Shown piece by piece: positions 1 through 12,286 of a DNA stretch of 64,000 nucleotides (the first letter of the stretch is position 1; each line of letters starts with the position of its first letter). The translations under genes and the position numbers were made by a program. The notes beneath the pieces are model-generated. The model was not told the origin of the DNA. It did no database searches and saw only the letters and a program-made list of their open reading frames with translations. The stretch comes from Setomelanomma holmii. Lineage: Eukaryota; Ascomycota; Dothideomycetes; Pleosporales; Phaeosphaeriaceae. The stretch covers positions 1 through 64,000 of the forward strand of contig ML978186.1 of assembly GCA_010015745.1 (NCBI GenBank), read 5' to 3'.

Positions 1-2806
1 TATCTGAGTCTAAGGCTTAGCTAGAAGCGCTTAGGGGTAGCGATAGCAGTGTATACATTGTGGTGGCTCTGTGAGAAGCCGGGCCCGTTTCTGCTACAAA
101 GACGAGCTGTCGTAAGTTCGGTGGCAAGGTGTCAACATCCGCGTAACTATTACATAGGTGCAGTGCAAGAGATAGATAAGAAGCCTTAGTATCATATTCC
201 AACAAAATATTTTGAACCCTAAGACGTGCAGTCGTGTTCATTAGCTTTGAAGTCAAAGTACCGATTTTTATTCCGGTACGGCGGTTGTTCCGTTACAGGT
301 GGATGGACATTACACTTGCCGGCTTCGATTGCTGCCAATGACTTTCACTGCGGCCAGACTTCGAAAAACGTTGACTGTGGTATGAACTTATCTGACTGGT
401 AGAGATTTTCAGATGGAATAGACTACATGAAAGGTCCCTCATCACTTCCCCCAAGCATGTGCTTCCCGCAGCCCGGGGCCGCTAATGTATTAGAGCAGTT
501 TCCGTCTTACTGTATGGGCTTTCGTGAAAGGCGCGATTTTAGTCCATGGAACTTCATTCCGTCCTCCACCAATGAGGCCCATTTTCGTGCTGAGTCTCCG
601 AGGAGCGAGAGTGGAGGTACAAAGATGAACAACAAGGGATGCCTGCACTTCTTCGCTTCGTGGTGTTCGTTCACCGGTTAGTGAAACTGGACCCCACACT
701 GTAGAGGAGAACCATGGCACATGTTTGTTCCCACCCGCGCGAACGGGGAACCAGGGTCTTCTGCTCCCAACAAGATCGTGCGTTTGGCGAACGAAGTCTG
801 TCCAGCCTTGAACGTTCCATGCCCCACAGATGCTGCAAGCGGACACACCACGATCCTCGAACGCTGTTGGTCCTCTCCGTGTGACAGTGACTTCCACAAC
901 ATGTGAATGTAAGCCCGAGCAAATCGTCGACAATCATTCTTGGATAGATCTAGAGTTCTAGCCCGAGCAATTCCACTCCAGTGTTACCAAAACGGCTACC
1001 AGCAGTGCAGGGTGACACATGCTTCGACGTTGAGAGAGTAGAGACGGCAAATTTCTTCAGACTCTTCATGCCAGCTTCTGCCAATCATTAGCCGATTTCA
1101 CTTCCTCAAGTCCTTCTGTGCGTCAAAAGCTTATCAAAGCTTGAGACCAATCAGCTCTTCTCATCTGTCCCTGCGCTATGCGGTGAGGTGGCTAGCTGAC
1201 ATTTTCCCATAGTCTTCAAGCGAAGTGGATATGCTGGGCTGTTCTCGCAAGCAGGTTTCTTGCCGGCAAAAATACGGTCAGATTAGAAGAGAGCGGTCAG
1301 TGTTCGTCCCTGGAACGAATTGGCGCAGAGTCAAGACAACAACTCAATCGACAATGAGCACCAGCCAAATCAACTCAGCGGACCTCATCACCTCCAGTTC
1401 ACGCCTTCAGTCACAATTGCGAGGCTGTCATGTCGTTTCTTGCGCGGGAATCAGGCGACTTTTCGTAGATATGCTAGCCAATGGTTGGAGATTGCTAAAA
1501 ATCGAGAGCCTGCTTCATGTACAGAGATTGTGCATTCCAGCACGTGCTAATTGCGACCGCGACATATGAGTAAGATCTCGAAAACCGTACCAAGCGTGAG
1601 GGTTCGTTGGCGTACAAGCCTCGGGTGATCAGGCTGTGTGGCCGGAGCGAACACCTCGATCGGGGCGGCGAACTCGTCTCACAAATCTATTTGCCGAGGC
1701 GCTGGTGAGACAAAGATGAGTAGCAAACGTTTCGTGGGCTACCCGGTCGTGAAAAAATAGTTGGCGATGTCGGGTACTAAATCGGGAAGCAGACTAGACT
1801 CACGAGCGGCAGTACCGTAGCATGAAGCCGCCCGCCCCGCCCGTAGACCGTGGTGGGGGAGCTGTTGACTGCACCTCATACCCACGACCCATCACGGTGT
1901 TTGCTCGAGTAGGCAAGGCGCTGGTAAATGCCTTCCTGCGTTGGCAGTCCCAATGAGTTTCGTGTTATAACCGCCTCTCGCTCAGTCTCACACCACGTAT
2001 ACACGACCGCAAAGGCTGACAGGATACCACCCCCGATCGTTCTGCAACCTCACCCGCCGTCTCCCAACCAAGCTGCCGGGTTGGCCTCTTGCTCTCGGTG
2101 CCCACTTACGCACTCGGATTGGCTGGAAGGCTGCTGTGCCGTGGGAGGCTTGCTCAATTAAGGCCCCATACAGCGTCATTGAGGAAGGCAGAAGAAGGAC
2201 CGCAATCTGTCGTCTGCAGCTTCTGGGAGTACGCTGCGCATTGGGTCCACACACCTCAGCTGGCACGGTAGCTACTTCTTATACACAGTATGGGTAAGAG
2301 CTAGCCACGCATCCGTGGTTTCCCCTCCCTCGTAAATCCCCTCAATCATCGCGCCATCCATCACGGTTCTGCCTCTTCACATCTCGAGCTTCTTTCCGCT
2401 GACTCCGGCCTCCAGACGACAACTACCGTCCTGAAGATAGGGTAAGTTCAGCCTTGTCTCCTCTCTGTCCCTCTCTGTCAGTCATACGCGGCGAATAGCG
2501 CGCTTTCCTGGCCGGTCTGAGGCGGCTGTGGCGAAGGTGAAGGTTGTGTCAGACTTTCTCCATTCCATGCTTCAGGCAGCAGCGTCCCATGGTTCGCAGC
2601 GCGGTGGTGGTGGCGCGCACGTGATCTAGCCGGCAATCGCCGCCAAGCGCTTTGACCTCACTGGGCTGCTGCGCCAACGTTGCTCACCTCGCGCGAACTC
2701 CACCTTCCGCGCACTACTCCATCAAACACACGACAGCAGCCAGCACTCTCGCATATTGACCACCGTCTTTTGCTCTGCTTTACCTCGCTCGTTATCGCTC
2801 GACGCC
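1..2806. other. intergenic, no gene recognised
   Basis: Only short, mutually overlapping open frames occur here on both strands, with no recognisable protein and no consistent splice structure. The right end, about 2400-2806, is rich in C/T runs and is probably the promoter and 5' leader of the RNA-binding protein gene that starts at 2807. A good GTAAG donor-like site near 2440 could belong to a leader intron. Nothing else is supported. Confidence 0.5.
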
Positions 2807-4480
2807 ATGTCGTACGAGGCTGACCAGTATGACCAGCGCGACCGCTCACCCCGTCGACGCTCTCGCTCACCCAGACGATCTCGGCGGTCCTATTCTCCAC
2901 GCAGCCGCTCACGCAGCCGTGATCGCGACGAGTATCGCCGCAGTGACCGTCGCTCACGATCGCCCAACAGTGGTGCGCAGGGTTCGGGAGGTTATCAGTC
3001 GTCGTCTTACGCAGCTCGAGGAGCTCCGGCGCGTTCAGTGGAAGGCAAGGACAATATGATGCAAAGCATCCGAGATTCGTCGCAGCAGGATCGCCGCGTC
3101 TATGTCGGCAACCTGTCCTACGACGTCAAGTGGCACCACCTAAAGGACTTCATGCGACAAGGTACGGGTTTAATCACGAGGCAAAAGATGGAGGCTAATG
3201 CGGCTGCAGCTGGTGAAGTTCTATTTGCCGACGTACTACTGCTACCGAATGGAATGTCAAAGGTAATGATAGATGGCTGGTCTTGATCGTGAGAAGGATG
3301 GAGGTTGACTGGCTTTTGCTTGGGTGTAGGGCTGTGGCATCGTGGAGTATGCCACTCGGGAGCAGGCTCAGAATGCCGTGGCGACGCTCAGCAATCAGAA
3401 CCTAATGGGACGACTCGTATACGTTCGCGAAGACCGCGAGGCCGAACCTCGCTTCAGCAACCCTAGTACCTCACGCGGAGGATTCGAAGGTGGACCCAGC
3501 ATGCGCGGCGGCTATGGCGGCGGATTTGGCGGTCCTCCGAATGCCGGAGCTGGCGGTGGTGGCAGGCAGGTCTATGTTGCCAACGTTTGTAGCCCGTTTC
3601 CTTTTTTCACCCCTCCCCGAGAGCAATTGCTGACAGAATCATCTAGCTTCCCTACAATGTCGGCTGGCAGGACCTGAAGGATCTCTTTCGTCAAGCCGCG
3701 CACACCGGTTCGGTACTTCGTGCTGACGTCCACGTCGCTCCTGATGGTCGTCCCAAGGGCTCGGGCATAGTAGCTTTCGAGACCGTGGATGATGCGCGAA
3801 ATGCCATCAATCAATTCAACGGCTATGATTGGCAGGGGCGTCAACTCGAGGTTCGAGAGGACCGATTCGCTGGGACTCCAGGTGGCTTCGGTGGTCGTGG
3901 CGGCTTTGGAGGCCGTGGAGGCTTCGGAGGTGGCTTCGGCGGACGCGGAGGTTTCGGCGGCCGCGGTGGCTTTGGAGGCGGCTTCGGCGGACGTGGGGGC
4001 TATGGAGGTGGCGGCGGTTACGGTGGCCCTCCAGGCGGCGGCGCAGGCTTCGAGCCTAATGCTACGGCCAACCCACCCAATCCCTTCACCGACTTCGCCG
4101 CCTCAGGTGGTGAACCCAGCAACACCATTTACGTCCGCAATCTGCCATGGTCTACCAGCAACGAGGATCTCGTAGAGCTCTTTACTACCATTGGCAAGGT
4201 CGAGCGTGCGGAAATTCAGTACGAACCCAATGGTCGCTCGCGGGGCACTGGTGTAGTCGAGTTTGAGAAGCAAGCGGATGCCGAAACAGCAATTGGTTAG
4301 TGTACCCACTGGATATTGTTAAAGAACAACACTGATTTGCAAACAGCCAAGTTTACGGGCTACCAATACGGCGGTCGACCCCTTGGTCTCACCTTCGTGA
4401 AGTACACCAACCAGGGCAACGGCGATGCTATGGAGGGTACCGAGCATACCGGAGGCTTGACCCAGGATCAGATCATGTAA
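2807..4480 (+). CDS. Gbp2/Hrb1-like SR-type RNA-binding protein, three RRMs
   Basis: Five exons join in frame: 2807-3161, 3210-3262, 3330-3584, 3647-4295 and 4347-4480, giving 481 residues. The N-terminus (about 10-60) is an Arg/Ser-rich region with many RS and SPRR pairs. Three RNA-recognition motifs follow, with RNP2 cores VYVGNLSY, VYVANLPY and IYVRNLPW. RRM2 and RRM3 are separated by a long Gly/Phe/Arg stretch of GGFGGRGG repeats. The RS plus three-RRM layout is that of yeast Gbp2/Hrb1, which bind mRNA in the nucleus and couple splicing quality control to export; this role is inferred by family. The start ATG at 2807 is chosen because it opens the RS domain; an upstream in-frame ATG at 2756 would add 17 uncharacteristic residues. 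RNA-binding identity is sure; the exact orthology to Gbp2 is likely. Confidence 0.9.
3884..4046 (+). repeat. in-gene GGN-rich tandem repeat coding for GGFGGRGG
   Basis: A run of near-identical units coding for Gly-Gly-Phe-Gly-Gly-Arg-Gly lies between RRM2 and RRM3 of the RNA-binding protein. It also leaves long open frames in the other two frames of the same strand, which are by-products of the repeat. Confidence 0.85.
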
Positions 4481-4845
4481 AAGCTTTGGCTACGCATGAT
4501 GGCAACAATGAGCAAGCTTCGTATCTGAAGACGGGAGTCTTCGAGTTCACGCCTTTGGCTTAGGAATGTCAAGGGCTATCTCTCGTGAACATTCAACTTC
4601 TCTCCTCGAGACTGGGTATTGGGAGGGAATATCGCGTGCGTATGGGCAATTCCGTGGAACAAAATTTCTTTTTGTACACTAAAAAAGTCGAAGTAATTTG
4701 GGGAGGCTCATGGCATATGGCATTTACAGACTTCTCTTGTCCTGAATCCAAATCCCTCTCTTTCATTCAAGGCCGTTGTCAGTGCAATCGTGTCTGCTTA
4801 TCATGGACCGGATATTTGTGCCTTCGAGGCGGTTGACGGCATTGG
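4481..4845. other. convergent 3' intergenic region
   Basis: About 365 bp between the stop codons of two convergent genes (RNA-binding protein and mitochondrial carrier). It should hold both 3' untranslated regions; no gene or RNA is seen. Confidence 0.6.
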
Positions 4846-5869
4846 TCACGTCCTTGATAGTAGCCGCATCGTCCACTCATAGACGGCCCACTGCACAGCA
4901 TTGACGATGAAAGCTCTCACACTACATATGCCTAGTCCTCGAAAGAACACACCGGTACCTTCTGCACGGTAGGCCTGCTGCGCAACGTCCCAAGAGCCCA
5001 ATCGCTTGCTCTGCGCCCCTTGTGGAAGTAATGCACCATTCTCGCCAGATCGCGACTTTGCGTCATATAAGGTCTGCGTTTGGACCCTCGTTTTGATCAC
5101 ATCAAGCGGGAAGATGGACGCCCAAGTCACGATACCAGCTAGACCGCCACATAACAGTACTTTCATGGCCGTTTCTCTGTCCGAGTCGTCTTGCGTCGTC
5201 CATGTCTGCTTCATCCACTCGTATGACCAGAAGCTGTCGTCTTGTCAATGTTTGCTCACATGCTCTGCGCTTCCAACAAACTCACTAGAAGCCATAGCCT
5301 ACAGCATCTCTCACACTAGTGATTCCACCTCCATAGTACAACCCACGAACCCCTTCTTTCCTCCACACACCTTTCGCAATGGACCACGAAGTTGTATTCC
5401 GCTCGGTCAAAACTTGTGCACGACATTTTATGAGCTCAGTGGGTGCGGATACGACGAAGCTGGCTAGGCCACCTGTTACGCCGGCGAGCCATATCTTGGA
5501 AAATGAGGTCGGCGTGCTAGGGTCGTGAAGGAATGCGAGTGTGCGGTTGTACGTTACAAAGAGGAGGGCGTTGAGCGCGCCATAGCCGAGTATGGGTGCT
5601 GTTGCGCCTATGCTGGGGAGGGCCTGTCAGTCTAATTGTTCTCCCCAACATGCGTGTTTTCGGGCAGGATCATTGTGCACACCTCTAACCAAAGTCCCAG
5701 CGTTCTCAAACTGTCCTCTGAAGCTTTGCGGTGTCGACGCTGAGACGACCGTGTCTGCACTTTGTGGGATCTTTCCAGCTTGTAATCGTGTCTTCACAAG
5801 GTCCAATGGGTTACCGATTATGATGCCCGCAGCGCCGGAGATGTAGCCAGCCCAGAAATCTGCAGACAT
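4846..5869 (-). CDS. mitochondrial carrier family (SLC25) protein
   Basis: Three exons on the minus strand, 5869-5683, 5607-5286 and 5233-4846, join in frame to 298 residues, the normal size for this family. The three carrier repeats are visible through their signature motifs: PLDLVKTRL near residue 20, PTELIKCRAQ in the middle and PLDVIKTRVQ in the last third. Conserved helices such as PILGYGALNALLF and YGFYFWSYEW are also present. Family members exchange metabolites across the inner mitochondrial membrane. The substrate cannot be read from the sequence; the general look is of the amino-acid/carnitine-like carriers, but this is a guess. Both introns (75 and 52 bp) have GT..AG ends, and the second has the donor GTGAGT. 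It is convergent with the upstream RNA-binding protein gene. Confidence 0.9.
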
Positions 5870-6928
5870 GGTGTGCTACGGTATCTGGACGGTTGTTGGA
5901 GGGGCGCATTGTTGTGGCTGTCGGCCGGATTGTGGGGCAGTCAAGATAATGAACCGAGGCTCTGCCTTTCCAAGCTTGAAATGGCGCGGGAAGACGCATC
6001 GTCATCGTGTTCGGAAGCCCAATGGACACTCAGATCAGAAAATGCTGCGTTGGTGTTAGAGAGTTACGATCACTGGGTTCGAGATGATGTTTTCACAGAG
6101 CACTCCAGCTATCGTAGTACTGAAGAAGTGCTAAGCGCTTCACAGCACTGCATTCGCTCACAGCAATTAGTCGTAACAATAGATGTGATGTGACACATTA
6201 ATCATCGAGATCAGATCTGTTGAAGCTTCCATAAGGCTTATGATGGTTTTGACGTATGATTGTATCGACGTCAAGACCAGAACATTGGTACCCGAGTCTG
6301 CAGGGTCCAGCGTGAATAGAATGTTTGGTTCATGACGCAAGTAGCTTGCCTCAGGTTAGCATGAAGATTCGAAGATTCCTATCAAATCTCGCGATTTGCA
6401 GATCTCGCAGGTGATGTTCGGTGGTGTTAGTATCTCGACCCGAGCCGACGATGAATCACCAAGCACGGACCGTGAGGCTGAGACCTGACACGCCTGAGCG
6501 ACTTGCTGTCGATCACCTCCCCGCCACCAAACCACCATCACTCACCGATCATTCCCTCACCACTTTCCCTCCATTATAATAGATTTACTATATTACAAGA
6601 TTGTCTCTCCAGCTTCACGTAGCCTGGCATTCACAATACGCTTCCTGTAGACCGCCGCAATTGAACATGAGCGTGCGACGCAAGCTACTGTTTCGAGACC
6701 AGTTACACCGTAAGTGCTACCTCAGGTGTTTCTGCTGCCGGAGCGCAGCTATGAAAGCCTCTTGAAGCTATAGTCGACATGTAGAGGCTCCCCCGGGCTG
6801 TCGTAACATCACTATCACGCTCACCGCTGGGTTGGGCTAATACACTCCAGTTCCATCTCCCCTCTAGCATTTGAAAACCATTTTCAATTACCATTACCAC
6901 TACGAAATACACCGATACCGTTCCCAGG
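5870..6928. other. divergent intergenic region
   Basis: About 1.06 kb between the start codons of the carrier gene (minus) and the NYN-domain gene (plus). It is expected to hold both promoters. A GGTTCGAG at about 6075 resembles a tRNA T-loop, but no cloverleaf can be folded around it. No gene is seen. Confidence 0.5.
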
Positions 6929-8686
6929 ATGCCTTCACAACCTTCAGAATCAGGCTGGAATTTCAGCCCAGTATTCGACCTGATCGACTTGGACGTTCAC
7001 GACATTGGGTCGCCCACGCTACATCCCAATGTCACACGCCCCACTGTTACACTACCCGAAGGCGGCATCGGTCTGGGCAATTTTGTGAAGCTGTTCGAGA
7101 GCCTCGGCTTCCCGCCTGCTGAGCTATTGCCGCCTCTGGACGAGTCCGAACTCAGCAATTCAGACGATGTGCTCCTTCCGTCTCCGCTTCTTGAAGCCGC
7201 ACAGCCTCCACCAAACCGAGCCGATAGCCCCGAGCCATCGTCTCATGATGACGCGAGTGCAGGCTTGACCAAGAAGCAACGACGGAAGGCACGCAGAGCG
7301 GTGGAGCGAGAGGCGTCACGAATGGCTGAACTCGAAACGACAACGATCGATCAACAAGAAGCAAACTTGAAGGCTCACGAAGGCCTGCAAATTGCCGCAG
7401 CCTCATCGGTCGAAGACGAAAAGACACCAACCAAACAAACGAAGAGAGCATTGTCAAATGTCGGCGCTAAAATACGACCGGCAAGTCCTGTGCCAGCTCC
7501 GGATGTGTCTCAGTCGCAGCAGACCGTCGTTGCTACTCCACGTCCTATACTCAAGAAGAGACCACAATCATTCACATTACCCGTCGCTCCCCAACCGCGA
7601 GTGGACTCACCAACACGTGCTGTTCCTCGGCGCGTAGTTGTTACTCCCGCACCACCCCAGCCATCATTAGCTCCACAACAGATTTTGCAACCGCCACAGA
7701 GCACCGCGCGTGTGAGCCATGGTCTTGTGCCCAGGACTGTTCGACCTGTCACTTTCCCACGACACTCGCATCCCTCTGTCGTACAGGCACGAATGCCTGT
7801 GACACCCAGTCCAGTGCCTTCTCCACCCAACCGTGCAGGCTATATTACACCCCTCACTGGACCTGTTCTCACAATTCGTTCGCAGACTGATCGACACATG
7901 CATTTGTTCGAAAAGCTGCTTCTCAACTTCCCTGACGAACGCAGATGGCTCGTCGCACCACGCCAGCTTATCAATGAAAACACCACATCTGAAGGTATCC
8001 ACGTTTTCGTTGATGCTTCTAACATCATGATCGGCTTCAAGGATATGCTTCGAAAGCATAGTGTCCAACCCTACGACATGTCTTTCGACAGTCTCGCACT
8101 GCTCATGGAACGCCGTCGCCCCGTCGCCAAGCGTGTTTCCGTCGGCTCTCATCGCGAGGCCAACCCGCTCCCACACGTCACGAAGCTCTTTGAGACCTTT
8201 AAAGCGGTCGGTTATGAGTGCAACGTGCAGGAGCAGGTATATATCACTCGCGAGGAGTCGGAGAAGAAGAAATTCTTCAATGACGTGAACAAGCTTGGTT
8301 GGTCGAGGGCCGTCCAGAAGCGCTCAGGGAGCGGCAGCGACTCAGAGACGGGTGCTGCCACTCCAAAGACGCCTTCTGCTCCGAAATGGGTAGAACAAGG
8401 CGTCGATGAGCTTCTTCATCTGAAGATGTGCCAAAGCTTATTGGACACCGAAATCCCGAGCACCATGGTGTTGGCGACGGGTGATGGCGCCGAAGCAGAG
8501 ATGTCAGATGGGTTTCTGGCGCATGTTGAACGAGCACTCCGAAAGGGTTGGAAGGTAGAACTGGTCACTTGGCGACAACAGACCAATGGCGGATACAAAA
8601 GGCGAGCATTCAGGCAGAAGTGGGGTGAGCAATTCACCATATTGGAGTTGGACGACTTTCTGGAGGACTTGGTTGATACACCTTAG
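6929..8686 (+). CDS. NYN-domain (PIN-like) putative ribonuclease
   Basis: One uninterrupted reading frame of 585 residues. Residues 1-340 are low-complexity, Pro/Ser/Thr-rich and presumably disordered, with a short basic-acidic helix around 110-150 (KKQRRKARRAVEREASR). From about residue 350 to the end lies an NYN/PIN-like fold: a first strand VFVDASNIM carries the expected first acidic residue, and a later LATGDGAEAEMSDGF carries the second acidic cluster, followed by a final strand containing VELVTWRQQ. NYN domains are predicted metal-dependent RNases related to the PIN/FLAP fold. Activity and target are unknown here. An insert of about 40 residues splits the domain (KRSGSGSDSETG and neighbours). 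The start at 6929 is the first ATG and opens a typical acidic N-terminus. No intron is needed. Confidence 0.8.
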   Translation: MPSQPSESGWNFSPVFDLIDLDVHDIGSPTLHPNVTRPTVTLPEGGIGLGNFVKLFESLGFPPAELLPPLDESELSNSDDVLLPSPLLEAAQPPPNRADSPEPSSHDDASAGLTKKQRRKARRAVEREASRMAELETTTIDQQEANLKAHEGLQIAAASSVEDEKTPTKQTKRALSNVGAKIRPASPVPAPDVSQSQQTVVATPRPILKKRPQSFTLPVAPQPRVDSPTRAVPRRVVVTPAPPQPSLAPQQILQPPQSTARVSHGLVPRTVRPVTFPRHSHPSVVQARMPVTPSPVPSPPNRAGYITPLTGPVLTIRSQTDRHMHLFEKLLLNFPDERRWLVAPRQLINENTTSEGIHVFVDASNIMIGFKDMLRKHSVQPYDMSFDSLALLMERRRPVAKRVSVGSHREANPLPHVTKLFETFKAVGYECNVQEQVYITREESEKKKFFNDVNKLGWSRAVQKRSGSGSDSETGAATPKTPSAPKWVEQGVDELLHLKMCQSLLDTEIPSTMVLATGDGAEAEMSDGFLAHVERALRKGWKVELVTWRQQTNGGYKRRAFRQKWGEQFTILELDDFLEDLVDTP

Positions 8687-10771
8687 TGTGGTATTGTGGA
8701 AGTTGGCGGGTCGGGCGAATCTTGTTCTACGACTGATGTAGTAGACTGGTTCGCCAAGGTGTTAGATGTCGGGCATATTCATAGACGAACATGCGTCGAG
8801 ATGCAGGCGATGTATGCTCGATGACAGTTGTCAGAGTACCGTATGACCACAATGAGCATCATCCACGCATACGATCAGGCGTATAGTCTTGTGAGACTCC
8901 GACCTACACAGAAATGATCTTTTGATCTCTAAATTTGTCGATGCTCGTGCAGCCTTAGTCGAATTCATCCAAATCACGATTAGAAATGGTAGCAATTCAT
9001 AGTCGCGATTCGCAGGTTCCATCGAGCATAGCAATTTCCCATCTGCAGGCAAGATGCCCGATTCCTGTCCGCGCCCAGTTTGCAGCAGACAGCTCGGACC
9101 TCATCGTGAGCCCAGGACACACGCGACGCGGGACGCAGAGCGGAAGACGCGTTTTTCGCGCCGCTGGCGTGGGTCTGGTGAAACGCTGCGAAGCCACAGG
9201 GATGGTCGATGCTGGTCGCGCAACGGTTGTCGCAATTCGCACGTTGTTGAGGGAACGCAGGCCCGCTTGATAGAAACACATGGACATGGGGCCTCTTGAC
9301 ATTGGCACATTATGGTTGAGAGACGCAATTGAAGTCGAGTCAGGAAAGGAGAGAAGGAGATTATGATAGACAACAGAATTTCATTGTTTGGCCTAACATT
9401 TGGCGAGGAATTATCGAATAACTTATTACTATGAAAATTCTTGCTCGCTTGGTGGCTCTAACCCACGATCTAGAGCGTGTGAATGCCTGTTGTGTGGTTG
9501 AACAGCAACCTCGCTCTGAAGGTTTTCGTCCGACCGTCCGCAAAATCAAATACGAGCGGGCGGGTCGGCATGCGGACGGGCAAAAGAAATTGCGCATTCG
9601 CTTTTTTTCGGTGCGAATCGAGAGCCAAGGACAATCAGCTGCACTGCATGGGCGGATGCGGATCGTACGAACTACCGAGCGGCTACTTTGCACAGTCAGC
9701 GCGAGGTAGATGTAGTGTTGGGGCATGTGATTGGGCAGAAGGGGGGCAGCCACGAGGTGGATAAGGTGATGGTTGGGAAGAGTGTCTGAGCTGCACATGG
9801 CACGCGAGCGTCTCGCAGATGCAGGCTGCGTTCGTTCAACGGCCTTTGGAGGCTTTGAGGGGTGTGTGCGTGGCATGTTTCGAAGACTCTGGGGCGTGTC
9901 TTGGGGCTGGGGTTGTGGGACATTGTCCGACGTGGTTGCTGGGGCTGCTCCAACAAGGCTGTACATGCTTTGTACATCCCTACCGCACGGCCAAGGCAGA
10001 CAATCGTCGTATACCGTAAAGACTCGCACAGAGAGTCGCCAACGATTCGATACCATGGCACGATCAAGTCGCTGTGCGCTGATGTCATGACAGGCTAGCA
10101 TCTAGTCTAACGCAGCGCAGCATCACACTTTTCTCACCGTACCAGTCCGGCCAAGGAACGGGGATTTTGGTAGAGCGAAATGGCTCGCACCTGGGTCCCA
10201 CGTCTGCGAAGCAAGCCTCATCGACTTTGTCATCACGCGAGCAGGAGCTGCAGATAATCCAAGGTGCGTGTCAGCACTCGAGCCCTCCTCCGACTGCGAC
10301 GGTCACGGCTATCTCGATACTCACAGCGGGCGGCGTCGCGACCAGCATTATCAACCAACCGCGCCAACATTGAAGCGCATCTTGCATCCTGGCGCCTCTC
10401 GTCTTACGGCAGACTGTGCGTCAGGGCTGTAAACGAAATTGGGTGTAGCCAGGCTAGGCCAAAGGAAGATAGGCGGCTCACTCGCGGACCCAATTTGCAA
10501 CCCCGGGCGCCGTGCAAGCCTCAGCCATCCGGAGCTTCCACAGCGGCCTCTTTCATAATCCCTAGTCCGCCCTCTTCCGTTGCTCACCCTCCTCCACCCC
10601 GTCCACGGCCTGCTGGTGCTCTCCCAAGTCATTCCAGCACCTGCACCGCCTGTAGCGTCCAGCAGTCCGTCGCCGCCTGTGTCGCCGCCTGTGTCGCCGC
10701 TTCCTCCAACGCACCACCCTCGTCATAGGCGCCCCCCGAACCCCCCCGAACCTCCGATCGAGCATCCAGCC
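8687..10771. other. long intergenic region upstream of AUR1
   Basis: About 2.1 kb with no recognisable gene. A 246-codon open frame on the minus strand (9361-10101) is Arg/Pro/Ser-rich, matches no family that I know and overlaps open frames on the other strand, so it is treated as chance. The last 200 bp are strongly C/T-rich and contain a short 12-bp repeat at 10669-10700, probably the AUR1 leader. Confidence 0.5.
10669..10700 (+). repeat. 12-bp tandem repeat in AUR1 leader
   Basis: Two perfect copies of GTCGCCGCCTGT (10669-10680, 10681-10692) and a partial third. The repeat lies 70-100 bp before the chosen AUR1 start, inside a frame that stays open to that start. Confidence 0.8.
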
Positions 10772-12286
10772 ATGACGAACAAGAGCTACCTCGCATTCCT
10801 TGACAACTCGCAGGCCGCCGACATGCTCTCGCGCACAAAGGTCCCTGGCCTCTCGGCTCTGCCCAGCTTCATCCCCCACCGCGTGCGCAGGAAGTGGAGG
10901 GCCACCAAGTCGCGCATACGCAGTCGCCAGTCCGTCACGTCATCCATCGCTGGGCTCGAGACATCGTTCTCGCCCTCCGACACGTTCAAGTCGCTGCGGA
11001 CGCACCCGTGGTCAATATACGATGCGCAGTACCTCTTTCTCGCCATTGTTGCCATCTTCTCTCTCTCCGTCAGCGAGGCGCCGGGCCCGTTCGCGAAGAC
11101 GTTTGTCGCAGGACTGCTCATGACGGGCTTATGTCTACCCATTTCACGCCAATTTTTGCTCCCATTGCTCCCTACGCTCACATGGCTCTTCTTATTCTCG
11201 AGTTGCAAGTACGTCATGTCCCCTACTGCGCCACACTTCGTGCCTTAGCTGTTAGCGCTCCAACTCGGAAGCCGTGGCAACCTCAGCAAAGATGTGGTAC
11301 ACCTTTGTAGATGCAGATGTGCTAACATGGAATCTCTAGATACATCTCCGGCGACTACCGGCCTGCCATCTGGGTCCGCGTCCTGCCCGCCCTCGAGAAC
11401 ATCCTGTACGGCGCCAACCTGAGCAACATCTTATCTGCACATAAGCACACAGTCCTAGACCTCCTAGCATGGCTACCATATGGAATCATACACTACGTAT
11501 CTCCTGTTATTGTCAGCGGATGCATGTTTATTTGGGGCCCACCCGGCACACTACCAACCTGGGCGAGAGCTTTTGGATACATGAACATCACAGCTGTCCT
11601 GATTCAGACAGTCTTCCCATGCTCACCACCATGGTACGAGAACACGTACGGACTGGCACCGGCCAATTACTCCATCGCGGGAGATGCAGCGGGGCTGAAG
11701 GCAATCGATAAGCTTTTCGGTGTCGATCTGTACACTTCTGGATTCCATGCCTCTCCTGTTGTCTTCGGCGCCTTCCCATCGTTGCACTCCGGCTGGGCGA
11801 CTCTCGAGACGCTGTTCATGGGACACTTGTTCCCCAAGCTTTTCCCAGTGTACTGCTTCTACACCATGTGGCTCTGGTGGTCAACCATGTACTTTTCGCA
11901 CCACTATGCCATTGACCTGGTTGCGGGCAGTTTGCGTAAGTTGAAATCAATGCGAACTGAACTTGATCTAACAATCCATAGTTGCTGGCATCGCTTACTT
12001 CTTTGCTCGCGCCAGGTTCCTCCCCCGTCCACAAGCCGACAAGGAGTTCCGTTGGGACTACGACTACGTCGAGATTGGCGACCCAATGGATGGTGCTGGC
12101 TACAGCATGCTCGATATTTACGAGGAATTTCAGCCGCACTCCGACTCTGACGATTGGGCCAGCGGCTCGTCCTCGTCATACTCGACTGGCGGCCGAAGTC
12201 CCATGGGTGCACGTTCACCTGTCGATGCCGACGCTCAGAGCCTCTGGGACGGCGATACCGTCGGATCCGACACCGAACAGCGATAA
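10772..12286 (+). CDS. AUR1: inositol phosphorylceramide synthase catalytic subunit
   Basis: Exons 10772-11208, 11340-11935 and 11982-12286 join in frame to 445 residues. The protein is a polytopic Golgi membrane enzyme of the PAP2-like superfamily that moves phosphoinositol from phosphatidylinositol onto ceramide, the first committed step of fungal complex sphingolipids and the target of aureobasidin A. Key marks are several hydrophobic helices from about residue 85, the catalytic-domain motif FPSLHSGW near 291 and HHYAIDLVAG near 333, which carry the conserved His and Asp residues. The hydrophilic C-terminal tail is rich in Ser, Asp and Gly. Introns are 131 and 46 bp. An in-frame ATG at 10580 could add 64 Pro-rich residues, but the shorter start fits the usual family length. 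A pogo transposon lies 640 bp downstream. Confidence 0.95.

Noticed and set aside
490..933. 147-codon open frame on the minus strand, with overlapping frames on both strands
   Set aside because: No recognisable family, several overlapping frames of similar length, and no splice or promoter context; typical chance openness.
6060..6090. GGTTCGAG resembling a tRNA T-loop
   Set aside because: No pairing T stem, acceptor stem or D arm at the right distances.
9361..10101. 246-codon open frame on the minus strand
   Set aside because: Arg/Pro/Ser-rich with no fold-like pattern; shadowed by open frames in other frames, as expected from GC-rich, stop-poor DNA.
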